Origin: an uncultured Lachnospiraceae bacterium
GTDB lineage: Bacteria; Bacillota; Clostridia; Lachnospirales; Lachnospiraceae
Direction: 5' to 3'
Assembly (NCBI GenBank): GCA_910585635.1
Contig: CAJUFE010000019.1
Location: forward strand, 14,602-78,601
DNA length: 64,000 nucleotides
Position numbers and translations under genes: made by a program. The stretch's first letter is position 1; each line of letters opens with the position of its first letter. Under the pieces are notes generated by a model. The model was not told where the DNA came from. It was given only the letters and a program-made list of their open reading frames with translations, and ran no database searches. Positions 33,417-42,592 of this stretch are shown piece by piece.

Positions 33417-34286
33417 TCAGTCCGCCCGCTGCCGCCCATCCACATCCAAATGGTAGTCCTCCCGGATGATCATCTGGGACAAAGGCGTTATGACGGCCCC
33501 TCTCTCCTTTAGCCCCCTCACGATCTCTCCCAGGGCTCCTGGCGTATATCTTGCGCCGCAGTGGAACCGCAGGATGCTCCCGGCCTGGAGCCCTTCGGCT
33601 CCCAGCACCTGCTTTTTTAGCTGCTCCTGCCCATAGTCCTTCCAGTCAAAGGAGTCCACATCCCACAGCACCGGCTGGCAGCCCAGGCCGCAGATCAGAG
33701 TGAGCAGCTCGTCGTCGTATCGGTCCGCTGGCGGTCTGAAAAGTACAGGCTCCTTTCCGGTGGCCTCCTGGATAGCCTGGCGGGCCTGCAAGATCTCCTC
33801 CCGGCGTTCCTCCCGCCCGATCGTCTCCATGGACCGGCCGCTCAACCCCAGGCTCCCGATATCATGACCCCGCCTTCCGATCTCCTTTGCAAGAGCAGGC
33901 TGCTCTAAGGCCCAGTGGCCGCTGATGAAAAAGGTTGCACGGACCTGCTCCTCATCCAGGACTCCCAGGACCTCCTCCACCCCTTCGGTCCCCTTGGTCA
34001 GCTCAAAGGTCAGCGCCACCTGTGGCAGGCCATTGTCCACGCTGCAGATCGGGCGCAGCCCTTCCTCGGTCCTGTGGCTGCGCCCCTGAGCCAGGTTCCT
34101 GACCTTCCCGCCCCCGGTCTGTATGGCCTGCCGTCCGGCAGAAAACAGGGACAGGACGCTTAAAGTCCCCAAGAAGATCACCATCCAGAAGACCCCGTTT
34201 TCCGCCGCGCAGGCAAGGGGCTTCCAGCGCAGCGCCGCCCACAGCCCGTCCTTCAGCCTGCTCCTGTCTTTTTTCTCGCTCCCCAT
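33417..34286 (-). CDS. Polysaccharide deacetylase-like protein lacking catalytic residues
   Basis: NodB-homology fold anchored by an N-terminal membrane helix (about 31-54), domain outside. Fold landmarks are clear: ALTFELTKG (93-99; normally TFDDG), RATFFISGHWA, GHDIGSLGLSG (140-150; normally GHEIGNHTYSH), LFRPPADRYDDE, WDVDSFDWKDYG and RFHCGARYTPGAL. The catalytic Asp pair and both zinc histidines of the first three motifs are replaced, so it should not deacetylate by the standard mechanism. The ATG at 34286 follows AGGAGGAG. PdaB/YbaN-like sporulation homologues are possible relatives. Confidence 0.82.
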   Translation of the reverse strand: MGSEKKDRSRLKDGLWAALRWKPLACAAENGVFWMVIFLGTLSVLSLFSAGRQAIQTGGGKVRNLAQGRSHRTEEGLRPICSVDNGLPQVALTFELTKGTEGVEEVLGVLDEEQVRATFFISGHWALEQPALAKEIGRRGHDIGSLGLSGRSMETIGREERREEILQARQAIQEATGKEPVLFRPPADRYDDELLTLICGLGCQPVLWDVDSFDWKDYGQEQLKKQVLGAEGLQAGSILRFHCGARYTPGALGEIVRGLKERGAVITPLSQMIIREDYHLDVDGRQRAD

Positions 34287-34422
34287 ACTCTCCTCCTTCT
34301 CACATCTGCACAGTGATGGCGGCGCTCCCATCCACAACGATCGCTGCATCTGTCCTGCCCTCCTTCCACACCAGAGGACACATCTCATCCCTGACGCCCC
34401 CTCTGCTGCCGGAGGCTTCATC

Positions 34423-35949
34423 TCATCCCCGGCGTCCCTCTGTTGCCGAGGTCGGCACCTGCCCCGCCAGCCCCTGGGCCGCCGGGAACCGCACCTGTCC
34501 CGCCAGAAGGAACAGGGCCGCCAGGTTGGGCAGGGCCATCAGGCCGTTGAAGATATCCGACAAGAGCCACACCTTCCCCATCCCGGCCAGGCATCCGGTG
34601 ACCACGGACACGAGATAGGCCCACCGATAGACTCGGGAAAGCCCGGTCTCGCCAGGCTCTTCTCTGCCCTTTCTGTCATCCGCGCCTCTACCTGGATCCC
34701 CAGCCATCCCTCTGTCCGTCCTTCTGCCTGCAGTTCTCCTGCGCACCTTCCACCGCCCTCTTTTTTCCTCCAGATAAGCCAGCGCCTGGCTCCCCAAGTA
34801 ATACCAGGCGATGATGGTAGCAAAAGCGAAGAGGACCAACGACAAGGACAGCACATAGCCGCCCAGATCCCCCAGATACAGGGCAAAGCACCAGGAGGTC
34901 AGAGCTGCGCCCTGCAGGCCCAGATCCCCTCCGGCCTTTTGGATGCCGCACAGCAGGGCCAGGCCGGTCAACGTGCAGACCAGGATCGTGTCAAAGAACA
35001 CCTCGAACATGGCCCACATCCCCTGGAGCCCAGGATCCTCCCCTGGTGAATCCCCGTGGAGGATCGCCATGCTCCCTAGGCCCGCCTCATTAGAGAACAC
35101 ACCTCGGGCCAGGCCATAGCGCATGGCCTGACTGATCCCGGTCCCCGCTGCCCCGCCGGCAGCCGCCCGCAGGCAGAAGGCCTCGCGGAAGATGTCCTGG
35201 AGGACGACAGGCAGCGTCTCACGGCAGAAACAGATCACCGCCAGCGCGAAAAAGATATAGAGGCCTGCGGAAAAGGGGACCAGCCGTGCGGCCGCCTGAC
35301 CGATCTTCTCCCGTCCGCCCCGGATGACGGCAGCCGTCAAAAGCCCCAGCCCTGCAGCGGTCAAAAGCTTTGGCAGGCGGAAGGCGTAGGCGACGGTATC
35401 CGCCAGGGAATTGGCCTGGACCATGGAGCCCATCCCCAGAGAGCACAGGAGGGCAAAGAGCGCATAAAGCCCTGCCAGCAGCGGCCTTTTCGCCAGTCTC
35501 TCCAGATACACGAAGGGGCCGCAGAGAACGCGCCCGTCCTGTTCCCGCAGGCGGCTCTTGATGCCCAGATACACCTCTCCATAAGCTGTCATCATCCCCA
35601 GGGCCGCTGACGCCCACATCCAGAACAGCGCGCCAGGACCGCCGGCGGTGATCGCTGTGGCCACGCCCACGATATTGCCCGTCCCCACGGTGGCCGCCAA
35701 CGCCGTGCAGGCCGTCTTGATCTGCGCCCCTTGCAAGGTCCGCCGGTCTGCATCCCTTGCTCCCGCCCCTGGGCCGGAGGCCTCCTCTGGAGCCCCCTCC
35801 CTAAATAGGCTCCCCACGGTGGCCCTCCACCAGGTCATGAGGCCGCGCACCTGAAAACAGCGGGAACGGACCGTATAGACCGCCCCTGCCGCCAAAAAAA
35901 GCGCCATCAGCCACGGCCCCCACAGGACCCTATGGACTAGCTCCAGCAT
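34423..35949 (-). CDS. Alanine/glycine:cation symporter (AGCS family)
   Basis: Na+- or H+-coupled uptake of alanine or glycine. Family signature GTGNIVGVATAITAGGPGALFWMW, then AYGEVYLGIK and RGVFSNEAGLGSMAI. 508 residues, about ten membrane helices. A hydrophilic Arg/Gly/Asp-rich insertion (about 415-450) lies in a loop near the C-terminus. The ATG at 35949 (GGAGGGG upstream) was preferred to one 22 codons earlier. Confidence 0.93.
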   Translation of the reverse strand: MLELVHRVLWGPWLMALFLAAGAVYTVRSRCFQVRGLMTWWRATVGSLFREGAPEEASGPGAGARDADRRTLQGAQIKTACTALAATVGTGNIVGVATAITAGGPGALFWMWASAALGMMTAYGEVYLGIKSRLREQDGRVLCGPFVYLERLAKRPLLAGLYALFALLCSLGMGSMVQANSLADTVAYAFRLPKLLTAAGLGLLTAAVIRGGREKIGQAAARLVPFSAGLYIFFALAVICFCRETLPVVLQDIFREAFCLRAAAGGAAGTGISQAMRYGLARGVFSNEAGLGSMAILHGDSPGEDPGLQGMWAMFEVFFDTILVCTLTGLALLCGIQKAGGDLGLQGAALTSWCFALYLGDLGGYVLSLSLVLFAFATIIAWYYLGSQALAYLEEKRGRWKVRRRTAGRRTDRGMAGDPGRGADDRKGREEPGETGLSRVYRWAYLVSVVTGCLAGMGKVWLLSDIFNGLMALPNLAALFLLAGQVRFPAAQGLAGQVPTSATEGRRG

Positions 35950-36093
35950 CCTTACCCCTCCGTCTTTCCTTCCCTGTTTAAATACTCTATGGCGCCGGGA
36001 TTTTGGATATGACAAACTTTTCGGCCACTTTTCACATCTATACCGGCCGCAAACTGGGTAAAACGTCCTCTGGGCATCTTGTCGCTTTTATGG

Positions 36094-36099
36094 TATAAT
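36094..36099 (+). promoter_or_regulatory. Extended -10 promoter element before the phospholipase C-like gene
   Basis: TGG-TATAAT, an extended -10 box, 58 bp before the TTG start; no good -35. Confidence 0.5.
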
Positions 36100-36156
36100 A
36101 TCGATATCCTTATGACCGGACGCACATAAACACCATCACGAAAGGAGGACGTCCCT

Positions 36157-37140
36157 TTGCCAGGCTTCACCACCCATTACATCCTTGGCATGAAGGCCTT
36201 TAACGACCTTCCCCCAGCCCACTTAAAGTCCATCATCTCCAAATACCGCTGGCTCTACCAGCTGGGGCTCCAGGGCCCGGATATCTTTTTTTACAATATC
36301 CCGGTACTCCGCCACCGGGACCATCGGAATGTGGGCTCCTATATGCACGAGCACCATGTGAACGACTTTTTTGCCCGCTGCATCGAGCACCTGGCCGCCA
36401 TCCCCTCCCGGCAGCAGCGGGAACAGGGGATCGCCTATATGGCCGGCTTTTTCTGTCACTATATCGGCGACTACATCTGCCACCCTTATGTCTACGGCCG
36501 GATCGGCTATGACCCGAAGAACCCTACGGTCCAGGCCCACGGCCTCCATGCCCTTTTGGAAAATGACTTAGACGCCCTCCTGCTCATCCACTACAAAAAG
36601 AAAAAGCCGTCCCAGTTCAACCAGGCGGCTACGATCTGCTTAAATGGTCTGGAGACCCAGTTCATCTCCCGTTTTCTCGCGGATCGGATCAATGCGACCT
36701 ACTATCCGATCACCCCGAAGAACAACTACCAGGTATCGCCCGCGATGATCCATCGGTCGATCCTGGCACTGCGCTTCGGCTGTCGCACCCTGGCCGATCC
36801 CCAGGGCAAAAAGAAGGATAAGATCGCCTTTGTGGAATCGATCTTCCTAAAAAACCCGGTGGCCTCCCAGAAGCTGGTGACCGACGATGTAGAAGATCCC
36901 CGGTGGAGCCTGAACCTGGACCACCAGGCCTGGACCAACCCCTGGGACACCTCCCTGGCCAGCACCGTCTCCTTCCCCCAGCTCTTTAAGCAATGTCTGG
37001 GCAAATGCAGCACCGTCTACTACTACTTCAACGCCCTCCTGGCCAAGGACGGGGTCCAGGAAGCGGTCTTGCCCGCTCTGCTGGAAGAGCTGGGGGACCA
37101 CTCCTATCACAGCGGCCTGCCTGTTGTGGATCTGTTCTGA
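36157..37140 (+). CDS. Zinc-dependent phospholipase C family protein
   Basis: Related to the N-terminal catalytic domain of bacterial zinc phospholipase C, but with no signal peptide, so possibly cytoplasmic with an unknown substrate. Metal-ligand candidates: H7 in FTTHYILG, D41 in LQGPDIFF, and the cluster HEHHVNDFF and GFFCHYIGDYICHPYVYGRI. 327 residues. Start is a TTG at 36157 with AAAGGAGGACG upstream, in frame with the conserved N-terminal PGFTTHY. Confidence 0.85.
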   Translation: MPGFTTHYILGMKAFNDLPPAHLKSIISKYRWLYQLGLQGPDIFFYNIPVLRHRDHRNVGSYMHEHHVNDFFARCIEHLAAIPSRQQREQGIAYMAGFFCHYIGDYICHPYVYGRIGYDPKNPTVQAHGLHALLENDLDALLLIHYKKKKPSQFNQAATICLNGLETQFISRFLADRINATYYPITPKNNYQVSPAMIHRSILALRFGCRTLADPQGKKKDKIAFVESIFLKNPVASQKLVTDDVEDPRWSLNLDHQAWTNPWDTSLASTVSFPQLFKQCLGKCSTVYYYFNALLAKDGVQEAVLPALLEELGDHSYHSGLPVVDLF

Positions 37141-37147
37141 TCCAGCC

Positions 37148-37202
37148 GGCCCATCTAGGACGAAGGGACTGTATGTCCGATCCGCAACAGATGGGCCTCT
37201 TT
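37148..37202 (+). terminator. Terminator after the phospholipase C-like gene
   Basis: GGCCCATCT and AGATGGGCC arms with an inner GGAC/GTCC, followed by TCTTT on the plus strand. It lies between two convergent genes. Confidence 0.6.
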
Positions 37203-37210
37203 ACTCCTTC

Positions 37211-38326
37211 TTACTGGATCACCTGATCCCCGTCCTTGATGCACAGATGGTAGGGCACACCCAGCTGTGCCATCCAGCGCCTGGTCTCTAAGGTCTTCCA
37301 GTTCCCTGTATCCAGCCCGCTGCCGCTGTCATTGTTCCACAGCCATTCCGGCGCGCACCACAGGCAGATCTCCGGCTGGAGCACCTTGTAGACCTCCAGC
37401 CCTACGCCGTCCTGCCCATGGTGGGCCATCTGGACGATATCGCATTTTACGCTTTCCGCAGCATTCTCCGCGATCAGCTGTTTCCCGGCCTCTGCGCTCA
37501 TATCGCCCAGGAACAGGGCTTTCCTTCCATTGATATCCAGCATATAGGCTATGGAGCTGTTGTTGATCGCGTGGCGGGCGTGGAGATAGGGCTTGTTCAT
37601 CACCGTGATCTTCACATTATCCACCAAGATCTCCTGCCCTTTCTGGATATCGCCGTGGAGCTTTTCCTGGGGCAGGGCCGCGAAGGTACCCATGACCTGC
37701 TCCACCAGGCCGGCCCGGGAGGGCTCATATTCCTGATACCAGCTTAAGTCTGTAAAGGAATAGTAGATCCCGTCCACACTGATCCCACATTCCGGATGGC
37801 GCAGGATATAGTCCAGGGCGCCCACATGGTCCGAGTGGGGATGGGTGATCAGCCAGGCATCCACATGGCCCCCTTTGGCCGCCAGGGTCTCCACCAGATG
37901 GGCCGCATCCCCCTCAGTCCCTCCGTCCACCATGATCAGCTTTCCCTGGTTTGTCTCCACCAGCACAGACAGCATCTGGCTGTTGGTCCTGTTGGCTAAG
38001 AGGGTGAGCTTTGAGCCTCCCAGATAGCCCACGATCGGTGTAGAGACCGTCATCACCGGGGGATAGCTCTCCGCGCCGGGTCCTACAGCCCCGTCCCCGC
38101 CATTTTTCGATGTCCGGATCACCTTTGTCCCGGACGTAGAGGTTTCCGGAGCAAAGACCAGCCCCTGCTCCTTTATGATATAGGGCTCCTCTGTCAGCCC
38201 TTCTGCTGCTTCCTTTTGGGGCGCTCCCACTGCCGCCTCCCTCGCGGCTCTGTAGCTTCCAGGCAGCAGCATGGCACAGCCTGCCAATGCACAGAACCTG
38301 GCTGCCGATCGGACCCATCTCTTCAT
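37211..38326 (-). CDS. Exported MBL-fold hydrolase (ComEC C-terminal domain-like)
   Basis: Stand-alone metallo-beta-lactamase domain. Signature THPHSDHVGALDYIL, MVDGGTEGDAAHLVETL and FLGDMSAEAGKQLI match the DNA-uptake ComEC/Rec2-like hydrolase branch. The N-terminus has a Lys/Arg head and a lipobox-like LAGC (Cys17), so it is probably a lipoprotein on the outer face. 371 residues. The ATG at 38326 was chosen over a GTG at 38335 because the Shine-Dalgarno would be too close to the latter. No competence membrane channel is nearby; substrate unknown. Confidence 0.83.
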   Translation of the reverse strand: MKRWVRSAARFCALAGCAMLLPGSYRAAREAAVGAPQKEAAEGLTEEPYIIKEQGLVFAPETSTSGTKVIRTSKNGGDGAVGPGAESYPPVMTVSTPIVGYLGGSKLTLLANRTNSQMLSVLVETNQGKLIMVDGGTEGDAAHLVETLAAKGGHVDAWLITHPHSDHVGALDYILRHPECGISVDGIYYSFTDLSWYQEYEPSRAGLVEQVMGTFAALPQEKLHGDIQKGQEILVDNVKITVMNKPYLHARHAINNSSIAYMLDINGRKALFLGDMSAEAGKQLIAENAAESVKCDIVQMAHHGQDGVGLEVYKVLQPEICLWCAPEWLWNNDSGSGLDTGNWKTLETRRWMAQLGVPYHLCIKDGDQVIQ

Positions 38327-38505
38327 TTCGATCACCTCTCCTGTTTTTTCGTCTGTCTTCTCTCTACCTTTTCGTTATACCTCTGGCTCTATCCTTCCGT
38401 AACGGTCCAGATCCCTGCAGGGCCACCGCCGTCTCCCTCCAGCACCCCTGTCCCGGCCACATGACGACCTGCGCGCCGCCATATCGCTGCCTTGGGCATC
38501 AGGCC

Positions 38506-39018
38506 TTACTCTGTGGGGACGATCGGGGTATCCGCCCCGGCCTGGACCGTCATATCCACCAGCCATGTGCTCTCATCGTCCTCGGTCTCCTCCGGGACCA
38601 CGCTGACCTTAAAGCCATAGTCCGCGAAAAAGCCGCCATAGCTGTCTTCTGTGGACATGGCCAGGGACCCGTCCTGGCAGGCTGCCGAGTCATTGATATA
38701 CCGGATCAGGTCTGTTGCATAGGTCGCCGCCTTCTCCTTCTTCACCGTGTCATCCACATACAGTCTGGCCTCCACCATCTTTTCCTCATCCTTATGGGCA
38801 AAATTAAAATATAAAAGCCCCGGATAGTCCACAGAGCCATCATAATAGCTCCAGACATCATCGCTGATCTGGTCCCAGTCTAAGATCACATCCTCCACGA
38901 TGGTAAAATCCGGCTGAGGCCGTCCGGTCTCCTCCGGGTGCAGGATATTGCTCTTGGTACATCCTGCCGATAAGATCATCACACAGCTCAATATGGCTGC
39001 AAAGGATCGCTTTTTCAT
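38506..39018 (-). CDS. Small lipoprotein of unknown function
   Basis: 170 residues with a signal peptide (KKRSFAAILSCVMILSAGC) and lipobox LSAGC (Cys20). The mature part is acidic, with DEEKMVEARLYVDDTVKKE and DSYGGFFADYGFKVSVVPE; no family recognised. RBS GAGAGGAAG precedes the ATG. It is divergent from the BCCT transporter, and the 180-bp gap to the MBL gene has no obvious terminator, so the two may be co-transcribed. Confidence 0.75.
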   Translation of the reverse strand: MKKRSFAAILSCVMILSAGCTKSNILHPEETGRPQPDFTIVEDVILDWDQISDDVWSYYDGSVDYPGLLYFNFAHKDEEKMVEARLYVDDTVKKEKAATYATDLIRYINDSAACQDGSLAMSTEDSYGGFFADYGFKVSVVPEETEDDESTWLVDMTVQAGADTPIVPTE

Positions 39019-39341
39019 CGCAATTCTTCCTCTCTCGTTATTATAGCGGCTATCCGCTATCCCTTAAAACTCCGGCGGCCATCCGCTCCTGTATCCTGTC
39101 CATACAGATATAGATGGCGTCCAGATCTTCAGTGGTATTATATCCGAACCAGCCTGGTTTGGGTAGGGATTTTGAAAAATCGTCAGAAAATCTTCACAAA
39201 TTTCTCTTGCATTTTTTACCACAGGATGGTATCATGTTCAATATGCTTTATTAATCATATTTTTTGAACACCCATCGATCAAATATCCTGTGCTATCCGC
39301 TAAGGACAGGCGGACAGCCATACTTTAAGGAGGTCCCTTCT
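39019..39341. other. Divergent intergenic region (lipoprotein / BCCT)
   Basis: 323 bp with no gene. It contains the BCCT promoter and an AT-rich tract around 39170-39260. Confidence 0.7.
39207..39235 (+). promoter_or_regulatory. Sigma-A promoter of the BCCT gene
   Basis: TTGCAT (39207-39212), 17-bp spacer, TATCAT (39230-39235). Leader of about 100 nt before the ATG at 39342. Confidence 0.7.
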
Positions 39342-40958
39342 ATGTCACACACAACAAAGCAACCCGCTGTCCCCTCCCCAGGCCCTGGGCCTGCGCCTTT
39401 ATCAAAACGGCTGGACTGGACCACCACGCTGGTCCCCCTGGCTGCGATCGTCCTTTTATGCCTGCTGTTTTTAGTCTACCCGGACGGCTCTGCGGCTGTC
39501 CTTGGCTCTATCCGCTTCTTTCTGGGCGACCGTCTGGGGGTCCTGTATCTGATCATGGGCTTAGGCGTCTTCCTCTGCTCCCTGTACATGGCCTTCTCCC
39601 CCTACGGGCAGATCCGGCTGGGGGACCTTGAGCGGCCGGAGTATACCCCCTTCCAGTGGGGTTCCATGATGTTCACCGCCGGGCTGGCCGCCGATATCCT
39701 GTTCTATTCCCTCTGTGAATGGATGCTGTATGCCGGCGAGGACCACATCGCCCACCTGGGCTCCGTCCAGGACTGGGCTTCCACCTACCCCCTGTTCCAC
39801 TGGGGACCGATCCCCTGGGGCTTTTATGTGGTCCTGGCCGTGGCCTTCGGCTTCATGCTCCATGTGCGCAAACGGACAAAACAGAAATACTCGGAGGCCT
39901 GCCTGCCGATCCTCAAGAAGCTCACAAAGGGCCATCCCGGACGGAGCGCCCTCCTGTGTACAGTGATCGACCTGTTCGCGGTATTTGCCCTGTTAGCCGG
40001 GACCGCCACCACTTTTTCCCTGGCCACCCCCCTGCTCTCCCAGGCGGTCAGCCAGGTATCCGGCATCCCCCAGTCCCATTTCCTGACGATCGCCATCCTG
40101 CTGGTGATCGGCATCACCTACACGGTCACGGTCTATTTCGGCATGAAGGGCGTGGCTAAGCTGGCGGCCTCCTGCAGCTACCTTTTCTTTGCCCTGCTGC
40201 TCTATGTGCTGCTGGCCGGCGGGCAGGCCCGCTATATCCTGGAGACCGGCCTCACCTCTCTGGGGAACCTGGCTCAGGATTTTATCCGCCTGGCTACCTG
40301 GACCGACGCCCTGCGGACCACCTCCTTCCCCCAGAACTGGACCATCTTCTACTGGGCCTACTGGATGGTATGGTGCGTGGCCACCCCCTTTTTCATCGGC
40401 TCCATCAGCCGCGGGCGGACGATCCGCCAGACCATATTAGGGGGGTATTTCTGGGGCCTGTCCGGCACCTTCACCTCCTTTATCATCCTGGGGGACTACG
40501 GCCTGGGGCTGCAGGTAAAGGGGGCGCTGGATATCATGGCCCAGTATGCCCGGACCGGCGACCTGTACCAGTCTATCCTGACGATCTTCGAGACCCTGCC
40601 CTTCGCCAAAGCCGGGCTGGTCTTGCTGGCCCTCACCATGATCGCCTTTTATGCTACCTCCTTCGACGCGCTGACGTTGGTGGCCTCTGCCTACTCCTAT
40701 AAAGAGCTGCGGGACGGAGAGGAGCCCCATAAAAAGGTCAAGCTGTTCTGGGCCATCCTGCTGATGCTCTTCCCCATCGCTCTGCTCTTTAATGACAGCT
40801 CCATGGCGAACCTGCAGTCGGTCTCGATCATCGCCGCATTTCCGATCGGCTTTATCATCCTGCTGATCATCTCCAGCTTTTTTAAAGACGCAGGAGACTA
40901 TCTGCGAGAACAAAAGGAGGGCGCGGACCGGGCTCACCGGCCGGACCAGAGGCCATAG
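39342..40958 (+). CDS. BCCT family transporter (betaine/choline/carnitine type)
   Basis: Secondary transporter for quaternary ammonium compounds, twelve membrane helices, 538 residues. The BCCT signature is clear: WTIFYWAYWMVWCVATPFFIG followed by SISRGRTIRQTI. Also FTSFIILGDYGLGLQ near helix 9. Start at 39342 follows AAGGAGGT; an earlier ATG has no RBS. Choline and carnitine use is common in gut Clostridia, but the aromatic-box specificity was not resolved. Confidence 0.92.
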   Translation: MSHTTKQPAVPSPGPGPAPLSKRLDWTTTLVPLAAIVLLCLLFLVYPDGSAAVLGSIRFFLGDRLGVLYLIMGLGVFLCSLYMAFSPYGQIRLGDLERPEYTPFQWGSMMFTAGLAADILFYSLCEWMLYAGEDHIAHLGSVQDWASTYPLFHWGPIPWGFYVVLAVAFGFMLHVRKRTKQKYSEACLPILKKLTKGHPGRSALLCTVIDLFAVFALLAGTATTFSLATPLLSQAVSQVSGIPQSHFLTIAILLVIGITYTVTVYFGMKGVAKLAASCSYLFFALLLYVLLAGGQARYILETGLTSLGNLAQDFIRLATWTDALRTTSFPQNWTIFYWAYWMVWCVATPFFIGSISRGRTIRQTILGGYFWGLSGTFTSFIILGDYGLGLQVKGALDIMAQYARTGDLYQSILTIFETLPFAKAGLVLLALTMIAFYATSFDALTLVASAYSYKELRDGEEPHKKVKLFWAILLMLFPIALLFNDSSMANLQSVSIIAAFPIGFIILLIISSFFKDAGDYLREQKEGADRAHRPDQRP

Positions 40959-40964
40959 GGCCAT

Positions 40965-41028
40965 GAAAGAGGATCGGAACGAAAGAGGATCGGGATGAAA
41001 GAGGATCGGGATGAAAGAGGATCCGACC
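40965..41028. repeat. 16-bp tandem repeat, four units
   Basis: Units of GAAAGAGGATCGGGAT starting at 40965, 40981, 40997 and 41013; the outer two are degenerate. It lies 6 bp after the BCCT stop and just before its terminator. Confidence 0.9.
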
Positions 41029-41035
41029 CCCGCAG

Positions 41036-41067
41036 CAAAAAGAGGCAGCCATATGGCTGCCCTTTTT
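41036..41067 (+). terminator. Strong bidirectional terminator
   Basis: GGCAGCC-ATAT-GGCTGCC flanked by an A-run on the left and CTTTTT on the right. It serves the BCCT gene (plus) and, through the A-run, the convergent HPr-like gene (minus). Confidence 0.92.
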
Positions 41068-41117
41068 CTGTATCACATATCATCACACGAAACGTACTCC
41101 TAAAAGATCCTACCGGT

Positions 41118-41366
41118 TCATACTTCTAAAGCCTTCTGTAACCTGTCCCCAGCTGCTACTTCATCTGCCCCATTTAGATAAAACACAAACCGTTCGCCCC
41201 GAGGGTTCCAATCACGCATCATCTGATCATAATCCTTTGCGTTGATCTGCCTATCATTTTTTATGATATAGACCTCGCAAGGACATTGCTGCGCGACCAA
41301 AACAATGTAAGAGATCGGCAGTGGACGGGCAGAGCGTGTGGTAATGCTTATCTGTTTTGCTAACAT
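41118..41366 (-). CDS. Divergent HPr-like protein without phosphorylation sites
   Basis: 82 residues matching the HPr fold in length and pattern (EVYIIKNDRQINAKDYDQMM aligns with the DIYIEKDGKKVNAKSIMGVM region of HPr). The active-site GLHARP is replaced by RSARP, so His15 becomes Ser12, and the Ser46 position appears to be Asp. It cannot therefore act as a PTS phosphocarrier in the usual way. The ATG at 41366 has a weak GGGGTGAT RBS. It stands alone between the BCCT terminator and the end of the glycan operon, with its own promoter. Confidence 0.65.
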   Translation of the reverse strand: MLAKQISITTRSARPLPISYIVLVAQQCPCEVYIIKNDRQINAKDYDQMMRDWNPRGERFVFYLNGADEVAAGDRLQKALEV

Positions 41367-41444
41367 ATCATCACCCCGACAATCTTGAAGATTAAAACCA
41401 CACACGCGCCTTTAAAATGCTTGACCGTCTTTATCGTACTTACT

Positions 41445-41473
41445 AGTATACTATCTTTTTCTGAAAAAAACAA
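41445..41473 (-). promoter_or_regulatory. Promoter of the HPr-like gene
   Basis: Minus strand: TTGTTT (41473-41468), 17-bp spacer, TATACT (41450-41445), in an AT-rich tract. Confidence 0.65.
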
Positions 41474-41539
41474 TACGCTCTTGTGCATCTTTTATAAATT
41501 TTTATGTGTTGCTTTTTATCTCTGTCGTATTTTGTCAGA

Positions 41540-42481
41540 TCATTTGTCCTCACTTCCATCCTGGCCTATATTTCTTGTGTCCGCCACGATATATACCGGG
41601 CGGTCCTTGAGCTCTGTGAACAAGATCGCGATATACTCGCCGATGATCCCCACCACCACAAAGAGCATAGCGAACATAAAGCAGAGCAGTACCACGATCG
41701 TCGCGTAGCCGCTGGGTGCGCCATCCCTGGTGAGCAATGTATAGACCATGACCCCAAGACCTAAAAGGGCAGAGAACATCCCTGCATAGATCCCCAGCTT
41801 CAAGGGTACATTGGAAAAGCATAGGATCGTGTTGACGGAAAAGGTGAACAGCTTCTTTATGCTGTATTTGCTCTTTCCCGCCACCCGGGGTCTGGCCGCA
41901 TAAGGCAGGGTCGTCTTCTTGAACCCCACATTCTGCACGTAGCCCCTGAGGAAGCGGACCTTCTCCCGGTAGCTGGTCTGCATCACCTGGATCACCCTTT
42001 TATCCAGCGCGAAGAAATCGGAGGCATTGGGCTCGAAATGGACGTCGGAGATCGCATTGATCAGCCGGTAAAAGGCCAGGGAGGTGATGTTCTTTACCAG
42101 ACCCGCATCCTCATTCCTGGTCCGGACCATGTTGATGACCTGATATCCCTGCTCCAGCCGGTCCACGATATCCGGGATACACTCCGGCGGATGCTGCAGG
42201 TCCGCATCCATGCAGACCACCCCGTCCCCATGGCAGTAGTCCAGACCGGCGATCATGGCCGCCTCATGGCCGAAGTTGCGGGACAGCCCGATCAGCTTCA
42301 CCTTCTCGTCCCCTTCAGCCAGCTGCTCCAGGACCAGCCGGCTCCCGTCCTGGCTCCCGTCATCCACAAAGAGCAGCTCATAGTCCCAGGTCAACGACCG
42401 CAGGACCCGGCTGGTCTCCCGATAAAAAGACGGAAGGGCTTTCTCCTCATTGTATACCGATACCACTATTGACAACAACAT
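41540..42481 (-). CDS. GT2 glycosyltransferase, polyprenyl-phosphate sugar transferase type
   Basis: Resembles GtrB/DPM1 enzymes that move a sugar from a nucleotide donor to undecaprenyl phosphate. N-terminal GT-A domain with SIVVSVYNEE, FVDDGSQDGS and MDADLQHPPE; two C-terminal membrane helices (about 230-250 and 265-290). 313 residues from the ATG at 42481 (AAAGGA upstream). It is the last gene of the glycan operon, so it may supply a lipid-linked side-chain sugar; the expected flippase and transferase partners are not obvious here. Confidence 0.9.
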   Translation of the reverse strand: MLLSIVVSVYNEEKALPSFYRETSRVLRSLTWDYELLFVDDGSQDGSRLVLEQLAEGDEKVKLIGLSRNFGHEAAMIAGLDYCHGDGVVCMDADLQHPPECIPDIVDRLEQGYQVINMVRTRNEDAGLVKNITSLAFYRLINAISDVHFEPNASDFFALDKRVIQVMQTSYREKVRFLRGYVQNVGFKKTTLPYAARPRVAGKSKYSIKKLFTFSVNTILCFSNVPLKLGIYAGMFSALLGLGVMVYTLLTRDGAPSGYATIVVLLCFMFAMLFVVVGIIGEYIAILFTELKDRPVYIVADTRNIGQDGSEDK

Positions 42482-42592
42482 GCGATCGGTCCTTTCCTTA
42501 CTTTTTAAGATCACCGTTCTCCACACCTACGCTATCCGATAACACAGCTGCGGGAGGGGGGAGCATACGCCACCCCAAAAACCCCTCACCCA

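Noticed and set aside
34123..35049. 308-residue plus-strand reading frame
   Set aside because: Antisense to the symporter and deacetylase-like genes; low-complexity composition with no domain.
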